The notes below the pieces were generated by a model. The model worked only from the letters and a program-made list of their open reading frames with translations, searched no databases and was not told where the DNA came from. Of a DNA stretch of 64,000 nt, positions 8,615 through 17,541 are shown one piece after another. The stretch covers positions 124,001-188,000 of the forward strand of contig NZ_JAUCZH010000008.1 in NCBI RefSeq assembly GCF_030373185.1, in the 5' to 3' direction. The translations under genes and the position numbers were made by a program. The DNA is from Tabrizicola sp. (GTDB taxonomy: Bacteria > Pseudomonadota > Alphaproteobacteria > Rhodobacterales > Rhodobacteraceae). Numbering within the stretch: the stretch's first letter is position 1; each line of letters begins with the position of its first letter.

Positions 8615-10764
8615 GGGGTGTCCTGAGCCTTCAGTCCGGCAGGGCGCGGCAAGGCGCGGATGGTCTTCTCGGTTGGCGCGACCGAAGGGCTGGTGTCGGC
8701 CGAGAAATCGGGGGCGCCGTCATTCCCGCCCTCATTCCCGCCCTCATTCCCGCCCTCATTCCCGGCGTCGGTTGACGGGTTCGAGGTGGTGGTCCCGGCG
8801 GGTTCAGCCTCTGTTTCGGCTTGCGCCCCGCCTGCACCTGCACTGGCCGTGAAGCCGGAGCCCGGCTCTTGCCGAACTGCCGGATCCAATCCGGCGTCGG
8901 CAGCCAGCGGGGCGCCTTGCAGGACAAATTCGATCCGGCGATTGGCCTCGCGTCCTTCTTCGGTGGCATTGTCGGCAATCGGGGTTGCCTCGCCAAAGCC
9001 AACGGCGGTCATGCCCGAAACATCAACCCGGCGCCCCTGAAGCGCCAGCAGAACGGCTTCGGCCCGCGCCTGGCTCAGCGCCTGATTGCCGCCTTCAGAG
9101 CCTTGGCTGTCGGTATGGCCTCCGATTTCAAGCGCCATCGGCGGGCAGGCCACAAGGATGCCGGCAAGCTCATCCAGAACCGGGCGCGCAGTCGTCGCAA
9201 TCTCGGCCGAGGCGGGGGTGAAGGTGATTTTCGTGCGCCCGATCACAGCGTTGACGTCCGCCGCGCATTCTTCGGGCGTGGGCAGAGAGGCGATTGGGTC
9301 CAGCGCCTCGTCATAGCGGACGTTGACGCGGAACGTCTGGCCCTGGCCCAGCTTGCCCGACAGGATCTGGGTGATCCGCCCCCGTGTTTCCTGCGACCCG
9401 GTAACGCCTGTCACCTCGACCGTGTCAGCGCGGACCAGCAGGGTGCCATGATTCAACTCGGCCAGCGCTTCCAGGCCGGCCAGAACGCGGATCGGCCAGC
9501 CATCGGGCAGCGTATCGTCAAGCCGGGTAGCAGTCAGCACCTCGGCCCCCTCGAAGGTTGCGCGGGCAAAGGCATCAACGGCGCTGCGCTGGACCTCGTC
9601 CGTCAGGCGCCCGCGCTGAACCAAGGCGCCATCTTCCGACAGGCTGGCGGTGAATTCTGCCGGGCCTTGGGTGGAGGTTTCCTTCTTTTCCAGCGTCGAG
9701 GTCAGGGAAAAGGCATCCGGCAGACCGGTTTCCAATTCGCCCACCACCTTGTCAAAGGTGGCCTGTGTCACATCGCTGCCCGCAAGCAAGGTGATATCGG
9801 CGTCCGAAAAGGTGACAGATGCGGATCCCAGTTCGGCTACCGCCTTGATCGCGCGAACCACGGCCTCGGACCAGCGGGGGGTCGGCGTGCCGAGGCCAAC
9901 AGTGCAAAGCTGCCCGCCGGTCAGCCCGGCTGCGGAGGCGGCGGCAAGGATCTGGCTGCGGGCGCGGTCACTGTCGGCCGAACAGCTGTCAAAGCGCGCG
10001 CCCTCGGCGTCGACGATGAAGCGCAGGGTGAACGGCGTGATCACCGGGCGCGGGGCCGAAATGTCCAGCACCAGCCGCACACCAGCCGGGGCCAGCGTGC
10101 GCAAGTCGCCCTCCAGACGGCGCTTCTGAGCCGCACTGTCGGAGATCGCCGTCACCTGCACCAGATCGGCGGCGACCGAGATTTTCGACCGTTCAAGACG
10201 CTTCAGCGCCTCCAGCCCGAAGGCCAGCGCCGCCCCCCAGGTTTCCGGGGCGGGGTAATCGGCGGATTCCAGCAGGTTGGTCAGATCAACCCCGGGGGTC
10301 AACGCAGCGGCGGCTTCGGCAAGGACATCTTCACTCATCGCGCCTTCGCCGGGGGTCTGGGGCATGAGGCCGATCAACTGGATGCCGTCTTCCGTGCGCA
10401 ACATCTGGACCGAAAAGTCCGGCGCCTCGATCGCCGAGGCGGGAGCGACGTCCAGCCCGTCACGGATGCGAGAGCTGTCGACCAGCGAGCCAACCATGTT
10501 GACGGCGCGAAACCGCGCGGCCTCGTTCGGGGCGGTGCCGGACAGATGCACCTGCAAGCCGTCTGGCTGCACGCTGATCCAGTCGATCTTCGCCCCGGTC
10601 AGATGCGACGTGACAACCTTCCCGGTCCGTGCCTCGATCACCAAGACGGCGGCATAGGCCACACCCGCCATCAAGAGCGCGGCAAGCAGAAAGGCCAGCA
10701 GCGCAAGGGTGGTCTGGGACAACTGGCGAAGGCGTTGGGGCAAGGTGGCAGACTTCCGGGGCAA
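8611..10764 (-). CDS. OmpA-family cell-envelope protein with long periplasmic region
   Basis: About 717 aa. A single N-terminal membrane helix (ALLAFLLAALLMAGVAYAAVLV) is followed by a long periplasmic part with BON-like repeats. The peptidoglycan-binding OmpA C-terminal domain is visible in LEIGGHTDSQGSEGGNQALS, then AVGFGEATPIADN and EGREANRRIEFVL. A low-complexity tail carries repeated Asn-Glu-Gly-Gly units. The only start that keeps the full membrane helix is a TTG at 10764, since a stop lies just upstream. This start is uncertain. Downstream of ubiA on the same strand and coupled to the small coiled-coil gene. Confidence 0.85.
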   Translation of the reverse strand: MPRKSATLPQRLRQLSQTTLALLAFLLAALLMAGVAYAAVLVIEARTGKVVTSHLTGAKIDWISVQPDGLQVHLSGTAPNEAARFRAVNMVGSLVDSSRIRDGLDVAPASAIEAPDFSVQMLRTEDGIQLIGLMPQTPGEGAMSEDVLAEAAAALTPGVDLTNLLESADYPAPETWGAALAFGLEALKRLERSKISVAADLVQVTAISDSAAQKRRLEGDLRTLAPAGVRLVLDISAPRPVITPFTLRFIVDAEGARFDSCSADSDRARSQILAAASAAGLTGGQLCTVGLGTPTPRWSEAVVRAIKAVAELGSASVTFSDADITLLAGSDVTQATFDKVVGELETGLPDAFSLTSTLEKKETSTQGPAEFTASLSEDGALVQRGRLTDEVQRSAVDAFARATFEGAEVLTATRLDDTLPDGWPIRVLAGLEALAELNHGTLLVRADTVEVTGVTGSQETRGRITQILSGKLGQGQTFRVNVRYDEALDPIASLPTPEECAADVNAVIGRTKITFTPASAEIATTARPVLDELAGILVACPPMALEIGGHTDSQGSEGGNQALSQARAEAVLLALQGRRVDVSGMTAVGFGEATPIADNATEEGREANRRIEFVLQGAPLAADAGLDPAVRQEPGSGFTASAGAGGAQAETEAEPAGTTTSNPSTDAGNEGGNEGGNEGGNDGAPDFSADTSPSVAPTEKTIRALPRPAGLKAQDTP
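8721..8764. repeat. 12-bp tandem repeat encoding (NEGG)n
   Basis: The 12-base unit CATTCCCGCCCT is repeated 3.7 times inside the OmpA-family gene, giving the protein repeat N-E-G-G on the minus strand. A unit that is a multiple of three can change number without breaking the frame, so its length may vary between strains. Confidence 0.85.
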
Positions 10765-10817
10765 GACTCAGGTCGGGCAGTTCACCCGATGCTTCCTAGG
10801 GCTTCGGGCGGGCAGGT

Positions 10818-11801
10818 TCAACCAAGCCAGGCCGCGACGGCAAGAAACGGCACAGGGATCAGCCCGGTGTCGCGGTTTGACCGGAATACCACAAGGCATG
10901 AGGCGGGGTCATCAAGATCAAGCCGCCGCATCTGCCAGGCAATGTGCCAGCCCATTGCCCAGATGCCTGCCAGCGCGGTGACCATCGCCAGCACCCGGCC
11001 CGATGGTGCATGGGCCAGCACCACGGCCGCGCCCATCAACAGGATGGTCAGCACGAAAAAGCCCCACAGCCATTTGCGGCTGTTGTCGCCAAACAGCCGC
11101 GCAGTGGATTTGACGCCGATCAGCGCGTCATCCTCGCGGTCCTGATGGGCATAGATCGTGTCGTAATACAGCGTCCAGGCGATCCCTCCGGCATAAAGCA
11201 GCAGTGCTGCGGGTGGCACTTGCCCGGCATGGGCCGCCCAGGCCAGCAGCGCGCCCCAGTTGAAGGCCAGCCCCAGAAACACCTGCGGCCACCAGGTAAA
11301 GCGCTTGGCAAACGGATAGACCGCCACCAGCGCCAGCGAGGCAACACCAAGGGCAATCGCTAGGCCGTTGTAGGTGAACAGGATTGCCGCCGCGACCAGC
11401 GCCTGCGCCACCATCCAGACAAGCGCCTGCCGCACGGAAACCTGACCCGAGGGCAGGGGCCGGCTTTGGGTGCGCGCAACGGCGGCGTCGATCTTTCGGT
11501 CGGTGATGTCGTTCCAGGTGCAACCTGCTCCGCGCATGAGGAAAGCCCCCACCCCACAGGACAGCACAAGCCACAGATCCCAGGGCCGGAACGCCCCGTC
11601 AGCCCCGCCCGCCAGTGCAATGGCCCAAAGGCAGGGGATCAAGAGCAGCCAGGTTCCAATTGGCCGGTCGGCGCGTGACAGCCGCAGGTAAGGCCGCGCA
11701 GGGCCGGGGGCGAAACGGTCCACCCAATTGCCCTTTGGCGCATCGGCAACGCTGCCTTTGGCGGGCATGTCGGCCTCTGGCATTTGCGGCAGTTGAGACA
11801 T
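10818..11801 (-). CDS. ubiA: 4-hydroxybenzoate polyprenyltransferase
   Basis: 327-aa integral membrane prenyltransferase of ubiquinone synthesis; attaches the polyprenyl tail to 4-hydroxybenzoate. Both Asp-rich motifs are present: NDITDRKID near residue 100 and YDTIYAHQDREDD near residue 215. Eight or nine hydrophobic helices are apparent. Its start is 12 bases from that of the divergent rsmE, so the two promoters must overlap each other's 5' ends. The downstream gene on the same strand is the OmpA-family protein. Confidence 0.93.
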   Translation of the reverse strand: MSQLPQMPEADMPAKGSVADAPKGNWVDRFAPGPARPYLRLSRADRPIGTWLLLIPCLWAIALAGGADGAFRPWDLWLVLSCGVGAFLMRGAGCTWNDITDRKIDAAVARTQSRPLPSGQVSVRQALVWMVAQALVAAAILFTYNGLAIALGVASLALVAVYPFAKRFTWWPQVFLGLAFNWGALLAWAAHAGQVPPAALLLYAGGIAWTLYYDTIYAHQDREDDALIGVKSTARLFGDNSRKWLWGFFVLTILLMGAAVVLAHAPSGRVLAMVTALAGIWAMGWHIAWQMRRLDLDDPASCLVVFRSNRDTGLIPVPFLAVAAWLG

Positions 11802-11813
11802 AGGGTCACGCTC

Positions 11814-12536
11814 ATGTCAGAGGCAAAGATCAGGCTTTATGTAGACCACCCGTTGTCTCAGGGGCAAGCCGTACCCCTGTCGCAGGATCAGGCGCATTAT
11901 CTGGTGGGGGTCATGCGCCTTGCTCCCGGCGCGCCAATCCTTGTGTTCAACGGGCAGGATGGCGAATGGCGCGCGACCTTGACCACCGCAGCCAAGCGCG
12001 GCGCCATTGCCACTTGCCAGACGCAGACCCGGCCCTTGCAGATGCCGCCCGACCTGTGGCTTCTGTTCGCGCCGATCAAGAAGGCCCGCACCGATTTCAT
12101 CGTGGAAAAGGCGGTCGAACTGGGCGCGCGCCGCATCTTGCCGGTGCAGACTCGCCACACCAATTCCGAACGCATCCGGCAAGACCGACTGCAAGCCCAC
12201 GCGCTTGAGGCGGCCGAGCAATGCGGCGCGACCTATGTTCCAGAGGTGGCCGATCTGCAACCGCTGGACCGCTTGCTGGCCAATTGGCCTGACGGACGCC
12301 GCCTGTTCTGGTGTGACGAGAAGGCACTGGCCCAGCCCGCGACGCTGACGGGTGATCCCGGCCCGGCGGCCATCCTGATCGGCCCCGAGGGTGGATTTTC
12401 CGCCGACGAAGCCAAGCGGCTGCGTGGCCTACCGGGGGTGACCCCCCTTGGCCTTGGCCCGCGCATCCTGCGGGCCGATACGGCGGCGGTGGCTGCGATT
12501 ACCCTGTGGCAAGCCCGGTTCGGGGACTGGAAATGA
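11814..12536 (+). CDS. rsmE: 16S rRNA (uracil-1498-N3)-methyltransferase
   Basis: 240-aa SPOUT methyltransferase; modifies U1498 of 16S rRNA using S-adenosylmethionine. Family segments seen are the N-terminal PUA-like part (VRLYV-like KIRLYVDHPL), EKAVELGARRILPVQT, the NSERI region, and the knot LIGPEGGFSADE followed by LGPRILRADTAAVAA. The ATG at 11814 fits the usual N-terminus (MSEAKIRLYVDH). The stop overlaps the next gene in an ATGA arrangement. Confidence 0.93.
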   Translation: MSEAKIRLYVDHPLSQGQAVPLSQDQAHYLVGVMRLAPGAPILVFNGQDGEWRATLTTAAKRGAIATCQTQTRPLQMPPDLWLLFAPIKKARTDFIVEKAVELGARRILPVQTRHTNSERIRQDRLQAHALEAAEQCGATYVPEVADLQPLDRLLANWPDGRRLFWCDEKALAQPATLTGDPGPAAILIGPEGGFSADEAKRLRGLPGVTPLGLGPRILRADTAAVAAITLWQARFGDWK

Positions 12537-13081
12537 GCTTCATCCGCCCTGAAGTCGCTGTAACCCTGCACCGCTGGCGTGAGGTGTTTGCCGCCGCCGC
12601 TCTGGCGGCGCTGGGCGGCTGGGTTGGCCTTTGGGGCGGGTATTTCTTTTTGGCTCTGGGGCTTGTCCTCTTGGGTCTTGGCCTTGGCTGGCTGGTTCTT
12701 GGCCTGCGCCGGATGCGGTTTCAGCAAGGCGGTGAAGCCCCGGGCATGGTCCGCGTGACCGAGGCGCAGATTGCCTATCTTGGCCCCCGTGTCGGTGGCT
12801 TTGTCGGCCTGCCCGAGCTGGCCGAAATCCGGCTTCTGACCCTACGCGGGCGGCGGATCTGGAAGCTGCGGCAGGCCGATGGCGAGACGCTGCATATCCC
12901 GGTCGAGGCGGCAGGGGCCGAGGCACTTTTTGACGCCTTTGCTGCCCTTCCCGGCATGGACACCGCCGCCCTTGTTTCGGCGTTGGCGGCTGAGGGTGCG
13001 ACGGATAGCCGGGTCGTGGCGCTGAACGCGGTAGACCGGTTGATCTGGGCGCGCAGCGGCGTTGGGGTGGTTGTCAGATAG
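12533..13081 (+). CDS. Hypothetical two-helix membrane protein
   Basis: 182 aa starting at the ATG that overlaps the rsmE stop (ATGA). Residues about 20-62 form two hydrophobic helices separated by a short glycine-rich turn (LGGWVGLWGGYFFLALGL). The remainder is a soluble domain, probably cytosolic, with an alternating beta pattern (AEIRLLTLRGRRIWKLRQ, then GETLHIPVEAAG). The arrangement resembles proteins with a bacterial PH-like domain. I do not recognise a named function. Coupling to rsmE suggests co-expression. Confidence 0.75.
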   Translation: MSFIRPEVAVTLHRWREVFAAAALAALGGWVGLWGGYFFLALGLVLLGLGLGWLVLGLRRMRFQQGGEAPGMVRVTEAQIAYLGPRVGGFVGLPELAEIRLLTLRGRRIWKLRQADGETLHIPVEAAGAEALFDAFAALPGMDTAALVSALAAEGATDSRVVALNAVDRLIWARSGVGVVVR

Positions 13082-13239
13082 TCTCTGCCCACGTACTGAC
13101 AGGCCCGGAATGTTTCACGAAAAGTTTTGTAGACCGCGCGCCCTCCCTCGACCCCTTGACTTGGCCTCTGGCAGTTGACACCCATGGCACCGGTCCAGAC
13201 GTTTGGGGCCGCCCTTCCAGCCAGCCCCGGAGCGCTGCC

Positions 13240-14586
13240 ATGTCCATTCCTCAATCCGGCGGCGGGCCGATCGAAGATTTTGCGCAACTTGCGGAATACA
13301 TGGAATCGGGCAGCAAGCCGCAGGATGAATGGCGCATTGGTGCCGAGCATGAAAAATTCGGCTGGCTGACCGACACCCGCCAGCCCTTGCCCTATGCCGG
13401 GGCGCGGTCGATTTCGGCCATCTTTGACGGGCTGATCGCCCGGCATGGCTGGACCCCGGTGCGCGAGGGGGGAAACATCATCGGCCTGACCCGCGATGGC
13501 GCGAATGTCAGCCTTGAACCGGGCGGGCAGTTTGAACTGTCCGGCGCGCCCTTGGTGTCAACGCTGGAGGTCGCGGCGGAATTGCAGACCCACCTTGATG
13601 AGGTGCGCGGCATCGCAGAGCCCCTAGGCATCCGCTTCATGGGAATCGGGGCCGCGCCGGAATGGCGGCATGAAGACATGCCGGTCATGCCGAAAGGCCG
13701 CTACCGGCTGATGACCGATTACATGGGCCGCGTCGGCACCCATGGCACGCAGATGATGTATCGCACCTCGACCGTGCAAGTGAACCTCGACTACGCGTCC
13801 GAGGCGGACATGGTCAAGAAGCTGCGTGTGGCGCTGGCGCTTCAGCCGGTCGCGACGGCGCTGTTCGCCTCGTCGCCCTTCTTCGACGGCAAACCGAACG
13901 GCCACCGCAGCTGGCGCAGCCGGATCTGGCGGGGGCTGGACGATACCCGCACGGGCATGCTGCCCTTTGCCTTTGACGACGGCATGGGCTTTCAGCGCTA
14001 TGTCGACTGGGTTCTGGATGTGCCGATGTATTTCGTCTACCGCGACGGGAAATACATCAACGCGCTGGGCCAGTCGTTCCGCGATTTTCTTGCTGGCAAG
14101 CTGCCCGCCCTGCCGGGGGAAAAGCCCACGCTTTCCGATTGGGCCGATCACATGACCACCGTCTTCCCCGAAGCGCGGGTCAAGAAATACATCGAAATGC
14201 GCGGCGCTGACTGTGGCGATCAGGCGCATATCGCGGCCCTTCCGGCCTTCTGGGTTGGCCTTATGTATGATCAGACCGCGCTTGATGCAGCGTGGGATCT
14301 GGTCAAGGGCCTGAACGCTGTAACGCGTGAGGGGCTGCGGGTCGCGGCCTCGGTCTCGGCGCTTCAGGGCGAGGCGGACGGGGTCAAGCTGATCGACCTT
14401 GCCCGTGCCGCCGTCGGGCTAAGTCACGCGGGCCTTGTGGCGCGGGGCTATGGTGAAGAGGTCCAGCTTCAGCCCTTGGTCGAAAGCCTGAAGACCGGCC
14501 GGGTGCAGGCCGACAAATGGCTTCAGCTTTACGAAGGCGAATGGGGCGGCAGCCTTGCCCCGCTTTATGAGGCGGCATCGCTTTAG
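13240..14586 (+). CDS. gshA: Glutamate-cysteine ligase, plant/alphaproteobacterial type
   Basis: First step of glutathione synthesis: ATP-dependent joining of L-glutamate and L-cysteine. 448 aa, as expected for class 3 (plant-like) GshA. Key segments are EWRIGAEHEKFGW near the N-terminus, LEPGGQFELSGAP, the TSTVQVNLDY region and YIEMRGADCGDQ. I start at 13240, where a weak GGAG precedes, although the frame is open further upstream. It is convergent with plsY. Glutathione use elsewhere in the window (YghU) is consistent. Confidence 0.92.
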   Translation: MSIPQSGGGPIEDFAQLAEYMESGSKPQDEWRIGAEHEKFGWLTDTRQPLPYAGARSISAIFDGLIARHGWTPVREGGNIIGLTRDGANVSLEPGGQFELSGAPLVSTLEVAAELQTHLDEVRGIAEPLGIRFMGIGAAPEWRHEDMPVMPKGRYRLMTDYMGRVGTHGTQMMYRTSTVQVNLDYASEADMVKKLRVALALQPVATALFASSPFFDGKPNGHRSWRSRIWRGLDDTRTGMLPFAFDDGMGFQRYVDWVLDVPMYFVYRDGKYINALGQSFRDFLAGKLPALPGEKPTLSDWADHMTTVFPEARVKKYIEMRGADCGDQAHIAALPAFWVGLMYDQTALDAAWDLVKGLNAVTREGLRVAASVSALQGEADGVKLIDLARAAVGLSHAGLVARGYGEEVQLQPLVESLKTGRVQADKWLQLYEGEWGGSLAPLYEAASL

Positions 14587-14644
14587 GATTGGCCTGCAAG
14601 GTGGGGCAGTTGCCCGTTCGGCCCTTGCTGGGCGGGCATTCCTC

Positions 14645-15262
14645 TCAGGCGGTCGGTTTCTTCTGGCCGATCTTCGGTTCGGTTCCAGCCTTGATCCGCT
14701 TCAGGTTCTCGGCGTGGCGGATGTAGACGAGGATCGTCAGCAGCACGGTCAGCACCAGCATCCGGCCCTGACCGAAGTAGACCAGCCAGCCCGAGGCGCT
14801 TGCCGCCGCCATCAGGGCCGCGATGGACGAGGTGCGGCTGACCAGCGCCACCAAAAGCCAGGTTGCGCAGACGGCAAGACCCACCTGCCAATCCAGCGCC
14901 AGCAGCGTGCCAAGGAAGGTCGCCACCCCCTTGCCGCCCCGAAAGCCAAGCCAGACCGGAAAGAGATGGCCGACAAAGGCCGCCAGTCCCGCCAGTTGCG
15001 CCGCATCCTCGGCCAGTACTGCGCGGGCGATCAGCACCGCGATCCCGCCCTTGGCCGCATCAAGCACCAGCGTGGCCAGCGCCGCGCCCTTGTTGCCGGT
15101 CCGCAAGACGTTGGTCGCACCGATGTTGCCCGACCCGATCTTGCGCAGATCACCCAGACCAAGCGCACGAGTGATCACGATCCCGAAGGGAACAGAGCCA
15201 AGCAGATAGGCCAGCACCGCCGTCAGGATCAACAGGCTGGGGTCGGTGACAATTACCGGCAT
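14645..15262 (-). CDS. plsY: Glycerol-3-phosphate acyltransferase PlsY
   Basis: 205-aa polytopic inner-membrane enzyme that transfers acyl groups from acyl-phosphate to glycerol-3-phosphate, starting phospholipid synthesis. Motifs: YLLGSVPFGIVI, the GSGNIGATNVLRTG phosphate-binding loop, DAAKGG, and GHLFPVWLGFRGGKGVATFLG. It starts three bases after the stop of the dihydroorotase-like gene and is the last gene of the pyrB operon. Confidence 0.94.
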   Translation of the reverse strand: MPVIVTDPSLLILTAVLAYLLGSVPFGIVITRALGLGDLRKIGSGNIGATNVLRTGNKGAALATLVLDAAKGGIAVLIARAVLAEDAAQLAGLAAFVGHLFPVWLGFRGGKGVATFLGTLLALDWQVGLAVCATWLLVALVSRTSSIAALMAAASASGWLVYFGQGRMLVLTVLLTILVYIRHAENLKRIKAGTEPKIGQKKPTA

Positions 15263-15265
15263 GGG

Positions 15266-16537
15266 CTATTCTTCCGCACGAAAGACCTGCGTCCCGCCGA
15301 CGAAGGTTGCCAGCACCTTACCCTCCATCCGCGCGCCGTCAAACGGGGTGTTCTTCGACTTGGAGCGCAACTTGAAACGGTCCATAAGGAAGGGTGCGTC
15401 GGGGTCAAACAGCACCAGATCGGCCGGCGCGCCGACCGAAAGCCGGCCTTGTGGCAGGCCAAGGCGGGTGGCCGGGTTCAGCGCCATGGCGCGAAACAGC
15501 GCGGGCAGGGTGATGTGGCCGGCATGGTAAAGCCGCATCGCGGCGGGCAGGAACGTCTCCAGCGCAACCGCACCGGGGGCGGCTTCCTCGAAGGGCAGGC
15601 GCTTGGATTCCTCATCCGCCGGGGTGTGCATTGAACTGATGATGTCGATCGACCCATCCGCGACAGCGGCGACAATGGCCAACCGGTCCACCTCGGACCG
15701 CAGCGGCGGGGTGAACTTGAAGAAGGTGCGATAGTCGCCTACGTCGAATTCGTTCAGCGTCAGGTGGTGGATCGAGGTGCCTGCTGTCACATCCAGCCCC
15801 GCCGCCTTGGCGCGGGCCAGTGCGGGCAGGGATTTGGCAGTGGTGATCTGGTCGGCGTGGTAGGCCACGCCCGTCATCTCGACCAGCGCCAGATCACGTT
15901 CCAGCCCCATCCGTTCGGCCATCGGTGACACGGCGGGAATACCGCGCAGGCTGGCGAATTTGCCCGAAGTGGCCGAAGCACCCGCCGAAAGACCGGGATC
16001 CTGCGGATGGCCCACCACCAGAGCGCCAAGCGACCGGGCATAGCTCATCGCGCGGGTCAGGGCCTTGGCCTCCATCGAGACCTTGAAGACATCGGTAAAC
16101 GCCACGGCCCCCGCGTCGCGCAGAAAGCCGATTTCCACCATCTCGCGGCCGTCGCGGCCTTTGGTCAGCGCGGCCATATGGCGGATGCGGACCGGGCTTT
16201 CGGCCGCCCGGCGGGTGACGAATTCCAGCGTCTCGGGCGTGTCGATGGCGGGATGGGTGTCTGGCCGGGCGATGACTGTGGTCACTCCGCCCGCCGCCGC
16301 CGCCAGCCCCGCCGAGCGGAAACTTTCGCGGTGCCGTTCGCCCGGTTCGCCGATCTTGACGCCGATATCCACGATACCGGGGGCCAGGCATTTGCCGTTG
16401 CAATCGATAACCGTCGCTCCCTTCGGCGCAGAGCCGTCACGCGACAGGATCAGCCCGCCCTTCACTGTCAGGCTGCCGGGCTCATCGGTTCCCGCCTCGG
16501 GGTCGATCAGGCGCGCGTTCTGGAAATGCAGGATCAT
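15266..16537 (-). CDS. pyrC': Dihydroorotase homologue lacking the catalytic metal site (PyrC'/PyrX type)
   Basis: 423 aa, full-length amidohydrolase fold related to dihydroorotase. Active enzymes carry D-x-H-x-H-x-R-E-P-G after the first strands; here the segment is DIGVKIGEPG, so both metal-binding His and the substrate Arg are replaced. The region that normally reads DHAPH is SMHTPAD. It is therefore probably non-catalytic. In Pseudomonas a comparable inactive homologue is encoded beside pyrB and is needed to assemble aspartate carbamoyltransferase. Its location in the pyrB operon here supports the same structural role. A true PyrC would have to be encoded elsewhere. Confidence 0.88.
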   Translation of the reverse strand: MILHFQNARLIDPEAGTDEPGSLTVKGGLILSRDGSAPKGATVIDCNGKCLAPGIVDIGVKIGEPGERHRESFRSAGLAAAAGGVTTVIARPDTHPAIDTPETLEFVTRRAAESPVRIRHMAALTKGRDGREMVEIGFLRDAGAVAFTDVFKVSMEAKALTRAMSYARSLGALVVGHPQDPGLSAGASATSGKFASLRGIPAVSPMAERMGLERDLALVEMTGVAYHADQITTAKSLPALARAKAAGLDVTAGTSIHHLTLNEFDVGDYRTFFKFTPPLRSEVDRLAIVAAVADGSIDIISSMHTPADEESKRLPFEEAAPGAVALETFLPAAMRLYHAGHITLPALFRAMALNPATRLGLPQGRLSVGAPADLVLFDPDAPFLMDRFKLRSKSKNTPFDGARMEGKVLATFVGGTQVFRAEE

Positions 16538-17088
16538 GCGGTGTCCATCTGGATGCTGCGAAGAAGACGATAGACGTGATCCCCGTCGGCGATATTGTCA
16601 AAACCAACGCGGGTCGTGGATCGGTCGCCATCCGAATCCTTCTGATCGCGCACATGAAACCAGACCGTGTCGGACCGCCTGCCCTTATCAAGCCCCATCG
16701 CCGTGCCGGGCAGTATCGGATAGCTTTCGATGCTCTGGGTCCACCAGGCTTTCGCGATATATGCACAGCGGCTGCTGAGTGCGTAGCGGATGCGCTGGTG
16801 CGCCTGTGTAGCGGCGATCCACAGGCCGAACACAAGGAACGCGCCCACCCCCATGAAGGGCAGCGAGAACAGTGTCAGGAACAGGCCAAGGCCCGTGTCC
16901 GCCCAGCTTTTCGCGCCGAAAAACATCGTCAGTCCGGTGATAAAGACTCCGGTGCCGATCACAAGGAAAGGCATGCCAAACAGCGTAAGCCCGATGAGTT
17001 TGGCCCGCTCATGCACACCCGGCCGGGGCGCGCCTTCCCAAAGCAGTGTCTCACCGGGCTGGAAGTAATCTTCCCATGCGTCAGCCAT
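16534..17088 (-). CDS. Membrane protein of PH-like type in the pyrB operon (first)
   Basis: 184 aa. Begins with a conserved-looking FQPGETLLWEGAP segment, typical of bacterial PH/YdbT-like membrane proteins. Two hydrophobic helices follow (about 32-55 and 68-90), then a soluble C-terminal domain (RIRYALSSRCAYIA onward). Overlaps the pyrC' start by four bases and the upstream gene by eight. Homologues next to pyrB have often been labelled aspartate carbamoyltransferase-related only by position; I see no enzymatic motif. Confidence 0.75.
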   Translation of the reverse strand: MADAWEDYFQPGETLLWEGAPRPGVHERAKLIGLTLFGMPFLVIGTGVFITGLTMFFGAKSWADTGLGLFLTLFSLPFMGVGAFLVFGLWIAATQAHQRIRYALSSRCAYIAKAWWTQSIESYPILPGTAMGLDKGRRSDTVWFHVRDQKDSDGDRSTTRVGFDNIADGDHVYRLLRSIQMDTA

Positions 17089-17539
17089 GCCGCCCCCCTT
17101 TGGGTGTCGCCAGCAGCCGGGCTGCTGTGGCGGCGGGGTCGGCCTGATACTTGATCAGATGCTTGTCGCCACCAAGGGTGACGACCTGCACCGCGCCAAG
17201 AAACGGGCGGGCGCCCTGCAACTGCGCCAACGGGATCGCGCGGCCAGCGGGACCAAGCAGGCGGCGGTTGGTCAGGCGCCAGACTTCAGCCAAAGCCTCG
17301 GAGGCGACATAGGCCGCCCGGATGCCGATTGCCAGAACGGCCGCCACCGGGCCGACAACGGGGTAGGGATTGCCCTGCCACAAAAGGACCAGCCCGGCGA
17401 GCGCGCCAAGGACGACGGCCATGATGAGATGCGCCCGCCAATAGACCGCGCGGTCGGGGCGGAACTCATGCATAACCTTTTCGCCGTCCAGAAGTGGGGC
17501 GGCGTGGCTCATCACGCTGTCAGGCTCGATCCGGGCCAT
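17081..17539 (-). CDS. Membrane protein of PH-like type in the pyrB operon (second)
   Basis: About 152 aa from the ATG at 17539; in-frame ATGs also occur at 17554 and 17512 and none has a strong ribosome-binding site. The N-terminus carries LLDGEKVMHEFRP, echoing the GETLLWEG start of its neighbour. Two membrane helices (AHLIMAVVLGALAGLVLLW and VVGPVAAVLAIGIRAAYV) follow, then EVWRLTNRRLLG, a hallmark-like segment of bacterial PH domains. Probably a paralogous partner of the downstream gene, with which it overlaps by eight bases. Confidence 0.72.
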   Translation of the reverse strand: MARIEPDSVMSHAAPLLDGEKVMHEFRPDRAVYWRAHLIMAVVLGALAGLVLLWQGNPYPVVGPVAAVLAIGIRAAYVASEALAEVWRLTNRRLLGPAGRAIPLAQLQGARPFLGAVQVVTLGGDKHLIKYQADPAATAARLLATPKGGRHG

Positions 17540-17541
17540 GG

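Noticed and set aside
8821-11145. Long plus-strand open frame opposite the OmpA/ubiA genes
   Set aside because: Same reason: composition of an antisense shadow, no motif, and it crosses two well-supported minus-strand genes.
13082-13239. Riboswitch or small RNA before gshA
   Set aside because: Only 158 bases, no stable conserved fold that I recognise, and no start or terminator-like features beyond a possible TTGAC element.
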